Positions 1-9,900 of a stretch of DNA of 33,755 nt are shown here, one piece after another. A program made the position numbers and the translations under genes. The DNA comes from an uncultured Legionella sp. (GTDB lineage Bacteria; Pseudomonadota; Gammaproteobacteria; Legionellales; Legionellaceae), in NCBI RefSeq assembly GCF_937871865.1, contig NZ_CALMPD010000157.1, positions 1-33,755 of the forward strand, given 5' to 3'. The notes below the pieces were generated by a model. That model was given only the letters and a program-made list of their open reading frames with translations, had not been told where the DNA came from and did no database searches. Every line of letters begins with the position of its first letter. Positions within the stretch are counted from its first letter, which is position 1.

Positions 1-2
1 TT

Positions 3-845
3 TGGGGCCTTTTCGGTTTAATCCACAAAATGGTTCAAGATCTTGATGATATTACTCAAGGCACTATTGCTGTGGTAAAAAATTCTCAAGCAAAATACCT
101 GGAAATCCGAACGACGCCAAAAGCAATGGCGGGTAAATCCAGGGATGAGTACATTGATGCTTTTGAAGCCGGATTAAATGCGACAAAAATAGATGCGGCC
201 ATCAACAAAACAGCCTATGGCTTATTAAGCCTGGATCGTACTCTTCATTCTGTGGATGATGCAGCAGATTTTATTCAGCGCATATTAATAAGCCCAAACA
301 AAGTATTGGTTGGCCTCGATATTAGTGGTAATCCTTTGGGTAAAAGAACACTTTTTGGTAATGACTTAGCTATGGTTGTCACCATGGCATTAGAGAGTAA
401 GGTCAATATTGCTATTCACATGGGTGAAAGCGACACTGATATTGAAAAACAAGATACAGATGCAGTACTTAATGCCTTGGAACAATGGAAGCAAAAACAG
501 CCAGAGCTGGGTGAAAATCCATTTTTTGGTAAAGTAAGGTTCGGGCATTGCATTTACTTAACACCAAAGCAACAAGAAAAAATTCATACGATTGGACTAC
601 CTATTGAAGTTTGCCCAACATGTCATAAAAAACTGAATTGGCATCTTGAAGAAACTCCTCATCCGGTGAGCTCTGTATATGCGGATGTAAATCAAAATCT
701 GGTTATAGGAACTGATGATGATGCTATTTTTGGTGAATCTATGGATAATGAATTTAATAACTTCTTACGGTTTTTCAAAAATGAGAATAATTTATCCAGA
801 AAAGAATTAAAGACACATCATTCTCAATTTAGGTTTAAGATGTAG
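3..845 (+). CDS. Adenosine deaminase-family protein (ADAL/MAPDA-like), 5' end outside the window
   Basis: This is the C-terminal part of an adenosine-deaminase-fold metal-dependent hydrolase that would deaminate adenosine or an N6-substituted AMP. The frame is open to the left edge, so the first Met in the window (base 30) is probably internal and the N-terminal HxH zinc ligands lie upstream. Numbered from that Met, the visible family motifs are YLEIRTTP (23-30), HMGE (130-133, the HAGE zinc/catalytic site), FGHC (171-174, catalytic His) and GTDDD (227-231, catalytic Asp pair). The string YLEIRTTP and the overall spacing resemble eukaryotic ADAL (N6-methyl-AMP deaminase) more than classical Add. 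The usual CxTSN stretch reads CPTCHK (195-200), a departure from the family. The gene runs convergent to the giant adhesin gene, with a hairpin between them. The family call is firm; the exact substrate is inferred. Confidence 0.85.
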   Translation, partial: WGLFGLIHKMVQDLDDITQGTIAVVKNSQAKYLEIRTTPKAMAGKSRDEYIDAFEAGLNATKIDAAINKTAYGLLSLDRTLHSVDDAADFIQRILISPNKVLVGLDISGNPLGKRTLFGNDLAMVVTMALESKVNIAIHMGESDTDIEKQDTDAVLNALEQWKQKQPELGENPFFGKVRFGHCIYLTPKQQEKIHTIGLPIEVCPTCHKKLNWHLEETPHPVSSVYADVNQNLVIGTDDDAIFGESMDNEFNNFLRFFKNENNLSRKELKTHHSQFRFKM

Positions 846-910
846 TACTAGTACAGTATCTAGATAAACTCAAAAAGAGCATTGGAAAAACTCAGTTGGT
901 TTAATTAAAT

Positions 911-948
911 TCTCAAGTTGGTTGGTCGTTCCATTATTCCCCTAGCCC
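911..948. repeat. Dispersed repeat, copy 1 of 2
   Basis: About 40 bases here match bases 23650-23686 at roughly three positions in four when aligned by eye. Shared blocks include GGTTG, ATTA-TCCCC and AGCCC. The copy directly abuts the palindrome at 944-985, so the two may form one compound intergenic element. Confidence 0.4.
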
Positions 949-985
949 GAATAACCGCGAGGGAGTCGTGGTTATTCGAAGGGCT
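944..985. terminator. Hairpin between convergent genes
   Basis: CGAATAACC (948-956) pairs perfectly with GGTTATTCG (970-978) around a 13-base loop. An outer AGCCC/GGGCT pair (944-948, 981-985) may extend it. It sits in the 151-base gap between the convergent deaminase and adhesin genes and could stop transcription from both sides. No T-tract follows on either strand, so it may equally be a REP-type repeat; its TAGCCCG start resembles the element at 20372. Confidence 0.5.
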
Positions 986-996
986 GTGAGGTGATA

Positions 997-3900
997 TTAA
1001 CTATCAAGAACAATCTGGTTCATTGCGACAAGATTATTGATGATGTCAGCCTGATTAGGTGCGGCTCCTACCAAATCTATCCCTTGGAACATAATGACCT
1101 GATCTGTTTTAGTTGCGTTTTCTGAAGGCGCTGCATCGTTAAAATGTCCTTGAGTACTGATGGATAATATTGTTGTATTGGAGTCAGAATCATAATCCAA
1201 ATGAAGGAAGTTGGTGTAATTACCAATGTGTTCACCTTGTAGTAATTCTGATAAATCGATCTTGTCTTCTGCTGGATTGAAATCGGTGATTACATCAAAA
1301 TGTGGCATTCCTTCTGTGCCATGATCGTCAGCCTCCCATTTAAAGAGATCCATTCCTGCTCCACCAGTTAATGTATCATCGCCACGACCACCTATTAATA
1401 CATCATTGCCAGTGAGGCCGGCTAATACATCCTTTCCATCCCCGCCTTCTAATACATCATCGCCACCATTACCAACTAACAAATCATTGCCTGCGTCACC
1501 TCTTAATAGATCGTTTCCGTCACCGCCTCTTAAGTTATCAGAACCATTACCTCCAATTAAGGTGTCATTACCGGCGTCACCTACTAATAAATCATTACCA
1601 TCACCACCAATTAAGGTATCGTCTCCACCATAACCTAGCATATCATCATCACCGAATAACCCTACTAACACATCATTAAGATCTGAGCCAAGAATTAAAT
1701 CATTACCGGCAGTACCATCTAAGTTATGAATAGCCGAGTCAATTACCGTCAAAGAAAAAATCTGTGTAGGAGACGCGATTGGTTGCCCATCATTTACATC
1801 TGAAATTGCAGTTATTGCAATTTCATGCAACCCTTCTGTAAGAGTGCTAATGTACAAAGAATCTAATTGATCTGCTGATATTAACCATGCATTATTCCCT
1901 AGTGAGATACCAACAGGATTGCCATAATCGTCAACTGGTGAGTTTACCAAGCCATCCAGCCTGATCTTCAGTTCATTATTTGCAGGGTTAACTACGTTAG
2001 CTGATATTTGTAATGGAATTAATGCACCAAGTGCTGCAATCATAGCCGTATGACTAATCGTCAGATCAGGAAGATCTGAGGTTGGTGCTACGGTGAAATT
2101 TATCGTATCACTAGTAATGAGTTCACCATCACCATGGTTGCCTTGATCATTAGTTGTCATGGTTAAAGAGTCGGGGCCATGGTAGTCTGTGTTACTTTGA
2201 TAATTGATGCCTTCGGCAAGTAACGCATTAACAGCATCTATACTGCCTGTGATAATCAGTGGGTTTGCACCATTACCTGAAACGCTAATGCCTGTTGTAT
2301 CACTGGAAATAATACTCAATGTACCATGTAACACTTGCAGGTTAACGGTGATAGTACCATTCACTTCAGTAGCGTCATCAACCACTTTTAAGCCCATTAT
2401 TGCAATGACCTGATCTTCGCCTGCGTCAATTGTTGGAGGCAATACATTGATAGGCGCATCATTAACGGGCGTAACATTTAAAGTCAGGGTCGATTCGACA
2501 GTACCGCCATTGCCATCCGAGACTGTATAGATAATATCCGGTACTGGCCCATTGAAGTTTAGTACCGGATCAAAGACGTAACTGCCATCGGCATTTATCG
2601 TGATGGTTCCAACCCCAGCTATAAGTGTTGATACTCCTGCTGCGTAAGTTCCTGCAATGCCTGCAATAGTGTAACTACTGATAGTTAGAGTGTCGCCATC
2701 TACATCAGAAGCGTTATCCAATAAACCGCCTGTGGTTAAAATCGTGTCTTCAATGACGGTATTCGTTTCTCCTTCATCTACAGGGGCATCATTGACTGGA
2801 GTGACGTCAATATCTACCGGAATGGTTTTTATTGGTCCAGGAGTTGCTCCATTATCTACAGATTGTACATCGATGCTTAATGAAATATTGCCATTATTAT
2901 CATTGGGTAAAAAGACAATATCAGATAAGTTCGTTTGATTTACCTCGAAAACCCATATTCCTAAAGCAGGGTTTGACTGGGCGCTTAAATACTGGCCATT
3001 AACCCCGGGAGGTAATTCTATTGTTGAACCTACAGGAACGCCATGAACCGTTATTAATAAATGTTCTGGGGCATTTTCTGTTACAGATGGGCTTGAATCG
3101 TTGTAGGAATTTGTGTTATCCCGTGTCTGAACGTTAAGGGCGATAGTGATTTCACCATTTTCAATTCCAGTTAGAGTTGAAGACGGGCCAGAGCCAATTA
3201 GATCAACCATGTCACTCACCGGTGCAACTTCCACACTAAATGCATGGGTTCCGGCATCTTGTGGTAATGTCGCAAGAGTTTCTTTGGTATATGCAGTTAC
3301 AGTTAGATCTACTGTACCGCTAAAATTCTCGGGAGGGATTAGTTTAATATTGGATAAATCAAATGTTGCAGTGTTAACGGTAATTTTCCAATCACCATTA
3401 CCCATGTTTTGTGCATTTCCTACTAAAAATCCATCGGGGACACCATGAATCACCAATGATACAATTTTTTCCGAACCATCAATATCATTAGTACTTACGG
3501 TCATTCCAGCAAAACCGATGCCACCATTAACATCCTCATTGCCTACAAACTGATTAGGGCCGCCAAAGCTCACCAAGTCATTAACTGGTATTACATCAAA
3601 GCTAAGATCCTTAGTATAGGTAGATGAATCAGTGACTGCATTATCCAAATGGTCAATAGCACTATCGGTAATTCCTGTCAGCACTGATATTGTTACTGTT
3701 CCACTAAAATCTTCTGCTGGTTTGAATTTAATATTATTTAAATCGGTCAGAGCTACAGAGACATACCCATTTCCGTCTACAGGAAGAGCAACCCCATTGG
3801 CGTCAACTAGTTCACCTTGAGCTGGATTGACTTTTAGTTTTACAAAATCAATCTGTTCACTGCCGTCGTCATCACCAGAGGCTATGTTTAAATTAAGCGT

Positions 3901-6900
3901 AATGAGTCCATCTTCATACGCTGCATTAGGATAAGTTACCGTTCCGCCTGGTTGCTTATCTCCGTCTAATCCTGTTGTATCAATTACATCGAGGGTAATA
4001 GTAGGAGGAATATCAACTATTGGAGTGATATCAACGGGAATAGTTACCGGATTTGCTCCCCTATTCACATCACCACTTTCCATGTTGGTCGCTACCCAAT
4101 TCACATTAAAGGGCAGGGTTCCAGAGTAATCTTCTGGAGTTTCCAGATACACATCTCCAAGAGTTAAACCACCCATACCATCTGAATGGCCGCTAATAAT
4201 GTATCTGTCTGTAGTAAAGTCATAAATGACTCCACTTCCTGTTAAGCTAAAACCATCAGGTAAGGGGCCTTGAATCACCAGAGCATAGACATCATCCGGT
4301 GTGCCGCCAGTAAGGGTTAACATTTGTTCTAATTGGTCGCCAAAAGTGACATCGATATCTTCTTGACCAATGATAATGTCTGGATTGATAGTTATAACAC
4401 CAGCTTCAGTAATTTCGCCAGGACCAGAACCTCCATTATCTGTAAACCCTAGCTCAACATTCAGTTGGCGGGTTTCCAGAACACTGGGATCGCCATCATC
4501 ACTCAGATCCTGAACCTGTACATCTATAGTAACAGTGATAAACCCATCGGCCCCATGTTTGGATATAATCTTTAACTCATCCAGGCCTGATGCTGGTATA
4601 ATCCAATTACCGATTCCATCATAAACACCACCAACTACCATAAAATCACTTCCTAACCCACTAATTACCATTGTTTGGATGGTTTCAACACTACTGGTAT
4701 CTAAATCCTGGAAGGATATGTGTCCTTGAGAATTGGGTCCATTTGATAAATCAATAGTAGTACCATTAGCTGACTGAATGACTATTGTTCCTTGTGGATT
4801 CGTACTAAATGGTTGCTGATTCGTATCAAGTATTTGCAGATTAGCATCAGACTCAACCACCGCTTTGATATCCAAATGCAGTGTTCCGGTAATGGTATCG
4901 CTTATTGTGCCGCCATTTACATCATCCTGACTTACGGTGACAATGGCATTTAAATTGACATCAAGATCTGAGTCTACAGACCCTTGATACTGTATTATGC
5001 TATTGCCAGATAAAATAGATTGCAACTGTGATGGGGTAAAGGTGTATGAGGTGACACCAGACGCAATCACTACTCCATTTAATAATAAAGTGCCATTACT
5101 TGGGATGTTTTCAAGCGTCAATCCGTTAATATATTCTTGACTATCAGAAAAAGCAGGAGGCATCCAATTCACCGTAACTAACCCATCTTCAAAACCGGTT
5201 GAATTTTTGCTGTAGTCTCCTGCATCGATTTCCGGAGTAATATGAACGACTATTTGTTTAGTAAATGAAGCAGAGCGGCCATCATCTTCCGTAACAATTA
5301 CTTTAGCAGTTAACGTAATATCCGCAGTACTGTTTTTAGGTGGAATGAGTATCAGGTCATTTAATGAATTTAAATTGACTTCATATTTAGGCTGGCCTGC
5401 ACTATCAGTTCCAACGTAGGTCAAGGTCAGAGTATTACCATCGCTATCTCTTAATTCAGCTCCTACGGGGATACCTGAAATAACCATAGTGAGTGTTTCT
5501 GAGTTATCGAGAGGAGCGTATTGTTTTTCACCTGATAAGACATTAAAGTTGAATACGGCTTGTCCGTCTTCTATTATGGTGGTTTCAACTCCATTGGGTA
5601 TTATTGACCAGTCTGTTCCTGTTACATCAAAATCAGGATTATCAGGTACACCTTTCAGGTTTATATCAATGAATTGTGCCGGGGTTTCTCTGACATCAGT
5701 CACTGTTCCTGTGCTAAGTATTGCTGTATCAATAACAACGCCAACTATTTTGAGTGTGAAATCAATATTGCTCTGGGTAACAGGCTGTATCTCTAATGCG
5801 GCAAATTGCAGTGTACTGATCTGATAATAATCATTAGCGCTGTCTGTTGCGTCTTTATAATATTGGTAATTTACTGTATGAGTGCCGGTTCCATCGGTGT
5901 AAGTTACCGACAGGTTATGTAAACCAGGAGCCAAGCCATCAACATCGAGCTCAACACCATGCAGTTTTAGTTCGGCTCCGTCAGGAATTTGAGATATTCT
6001 GATAAAGGTATTTTCGGAACCATCCAGATTATCTGCTATTTTGCTTAAACTGATCACACTGCTCAGATTAATTGCCACATCCTCATCGGAAACAATATAA
6101 GGTCTGGCAATATTTAATTTATTGGGATCTGCATCAGGCGATACATCTATGGTTATGATTATTGGTTCAGATTGAGCATATTGTTGTCCAGGAACAAAAT
6201 TGGCTGCTTCTTTACTTACAGCGATTGCCTCTACCCTGATAATGCCGCTGAAGTCCTGCGCAGGATCTACTTGTACTGAACCGATGTTTGCAGCACTAAC
6301 TTTCAAATAATTACCCTCCACAGATAAACCTGCGCCTACCAAAGTACCATTTCCTTCGGTTATTTTAATCAGGTAGTAATCAATGCTTTCAGAGCCGTCA
6401 GTATCTTGTAATTGAGCTGAAATATTTAAATTAACATTTGTCGAATCTTCAAGAGCAGTTTGGTGTTCTGCAGCAATGACCAGGGGCACATCAGCTATTG
6501 CTTTAACGTTAATATTTAATGTGCTGCTAACATCTGCTTTGGGTCCTGAATCAGTATCTATAGTTACTTTAACAGGGAAGCTTATACCTGCCGCAGGCGT
6601 TGAATAATCTGCGGTTGGAACAAAGGTGACTCCGTTTAAAGTATAATTGATGTTGTCCGAAGTAGTAAACGCGCTGACTGGAACTACATAATAATTAATG
6701 CCACCTTCAGTAGTTATAGCCAATACAGTCCCATTGTAGTAAAAATCGCCATGGGGATTGGCTGGAGCCTGAATTAATACTTTGCCAACTGATTCTCCAT
6801 TATCAAAGTCACCAATATTTATTTGGATATTAATTGGAATGCCTGCAGCGGAATTAGTGAGGACTTCATTGGCATCACGACCTTGATCTTCTACTCCGGA

Positions 6901-9900
6901 AGCTGCGGTAATAGTGATGGTGGTGCTTTGATCGGCAATTTTTAAAGTAATTTTAGCACTCGCTATATCACCATCGGTATCGCGAACATTGAAGACAAGT
7001 TCTTTATTTAATATTTGTGAATTGTGATTTATATTGGGGTTGCTTACAAAATAGGTAGAACCATCGGCACGGATATATAAAGTGCCGAGTGGTTGAGTAT
7101 TGCCATTATCATAAATTATAAATTGGTTGTATCCTGTTCCGGAAATGTTGTAGGTAACATTATTAGTAGTATCTTCCACGGAAACAATCTTCCCTGTGTC
7201 AGCGCCTTCACGTGCCGCACTAATTAAATCAATTGTTGACGAAATTTTACCTTCAATCATTTCAAAAATGACATCTGAAGCCGATGGGATGTCATCTTGA
7301 ATGGTGACTGGTAACTTACCAACAGCAATGTTGCTATCACCGTCTGCATCTTTGACATTAACTGTGAATATCATATCCAGCGTATTTTTTCCTTGCTCTA
7401 CTGGATGGTCTATCGAACCATTTAAAGTGAATGTGTAAGCTCCTGTAGTATTATTCAGAACCAATGTGAATTTGGTAATCGTACTGAATCCTGAATGAAT
7501 GACACCAATGTAGGTGCTTATTATTACGGCTGATGCTCCGTTGCCAGCTGATGAAACTGAATCTAATACTAAGGTGATAGGAAGACCATCATTAGCAGTC
7601 CATGTACCATCAGTATGGTTATTAAAGGCATTAAGATCCAAACTGTAATTTATGACTTTATCACTACCTTGTACAACTGTAATTTGACCAGAGGCTTTTT
7701 CACCTGTACCTGTTGGCGTAGAGCCTTGGTGGTTATTTGCAGTGGCATTTATGTCACTTTCTTTTACCAGAATAGGGGGGATAGTATTAATAACTGGAAG
7801 GACACCATCAGTGACAGTCGTTATTATGCTGATTGGGATAGTTAATTTGTCGTTATCGCTATCCAACATTTGCACTGGTGTCTTAATGGTAATTGTTTCG
7901 CCATTAACGGTTACATATCCTGTGTTATTGCCTGTAGCGACATGATCCAATGGCTTATATTGAGTAAAGGTCACCGATACATCAACATTCTGCCCATTTT
8001 GATTCGCAGTTATACTCAGGGTTAAAACTGTATCTGCCCCAATTTTACCCGTTAGAGTATGAGTTGTGCTGTCGTATGTATAAGTAACTGCTTGTCCCCC
8101 TGATTTAACTTCGGTAGTGAGTTCACTGATTATTGCAGCAATGACAGTACTATCAATATTAATTGTGTTTGGCAACAGGCGGTCGCTGCCTGCCATAATA
8201 GTAGTAGTTTGGGCATTGCTTACCGGGTATCCGGGAGTTCCTGATAGACTTCCTTCTGTTACTGCAAGGTTAACTACATTGCCACCCGCTGGATTATCCC
8301 CATCATTAATTTTTAGTGTTAAAGTAGCCGTATCGCTGTCGTTATCACTGTCTGTTGTTGTCACTGTTAATGGTATTTCTAATAAATTAGAGGCCCCTTG
8401 ATCCAAGGGGCCATAAAGTTTAACTGTGTAATTACCGGCATTGTCTAAAGTAATTTCAGCTACCAGAACAGGGGTATTTGGAATTGCATTATCATAAACT
8501 TTAATTGAATGATTGCTAATAGAGGTTGAAGTAGGGTGCCCGTTGCTTGTTAATCCTGATAATCCAACTTGAGTCGCAGCAAAATTAATAGACGTAATCG
8601 GATCGCTGCCAATATTTAAATCCATAACACCAGTAACCGTATTATTTCCATCGGTTACTACTGGGGCTGTGGTATTACTCAGATCAGGATTTACCCCGTC
8701 AACGATTGTAGTTGTTAATGAAACAGGGGTTGTGAGCAAATCTCCATCAATATCAGTGACCTGGACGTCGAAATTAATAGCGATAGAATTATCCAGAATG
8801 ATAATACTTCCGCTGCCACCACTGCCGTTACCAGGAATTATATGGGATAAAGGTTGATAAAGGGTAATGTCTTGTTGTAAGGCAAGAGAACCATCTGGTT
8901 GTATTACTCCGATGAGTTTTATTTCTAATAATAATTGCCCATTAGCTGATTTTATTGTGATGCTGTCATTCGTTATTGTAGCTGTTACTGCCTCCTGAAG
9001 GCCGGTAAGCTGGTTAAAATATTTTATTTCATTACCTATTTCATTGGCTAAGTGAATTTGATCTTGAATTGCCATTGTAGCTAAATCAAAATTATCCGAA
9101 CCATTATTGGGAATGTTGAGAACCTGACTTAGTATACGGGTCGGATAAGTATTGGGCGATAAATCACCTTCCGTGATAGATGCCCCTAAATTGCCACCTC
9201 CAGTGGATGGATCACCATCAGTAATATTAATGAGCAGATTATTTTGTGGGCTGATGTCACCATCACCGTCAATTACGGTGTAGCTTATATTTAATTCCTG
9301 GGTGAAATCATGATCAAGATTTCTGTTTGCAATAAAGGTTATACTACCATCACCATGAACGGTTAATTCACCTTTAGATGTTTGAATAGCGTAGGTTATG
9401 TCAGGTGTTATATAATAAGTGTTGCCTTCTACAATGATAGAGTTTAAATGACCACCTTCAGCATTTAAATTATAAGCGTTGGCCAAGTTTGTAGAAATTG
9501 TGTTCCCTTCAATGACACTTATATTTACATTATCGGGAGTAACGATAGAGTCTGTAATTTTAACAGGTAATAATAAATTAGCAGCATCCCCGTCATCATC
9601 TACAGCTTGAATTTTCAGATTTAAGGTTAAAACATCTAACCCTTGTTGGCTGTGATCTACTGGTTTAAATAATTCAAAATTAACTACACCTGCATTATTA
9701 TTGTTGCTCAAGGTAGCACTCAACACCTCTACACGTGCAGTACCATCGAGATAATATCCCTTTAAAACCCCATTGACGACTTCAAATAAAACATCATGAC
9801 CGCCAGATTTGATGCCGCTATTTTCTCCAGTGGTATAGTTAAAGGTAATTTGGTTAATTTCATCTGAACCTACATTAATAGAAAAGCTCGCTTGCCCTGT

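Noticed and set aside
1342..1716. CRISPR-like regular short repeats
   Set aside because: The 27-base periodicity comes from RTX nonapeptide codons, not from repeats with unique spacers.
1406..8857. Many plus-strand open frames opposite the giant adhesin (for example 1406-1633, 3146-3448, 5489-5824, 8117-8401)
   Set aside because: They are antisense shadows of a long repetitive gene; their Pro/Ser/Thr-rich low-complexity translations mirror the Gly/Asp/Asn codons of the adhesin.
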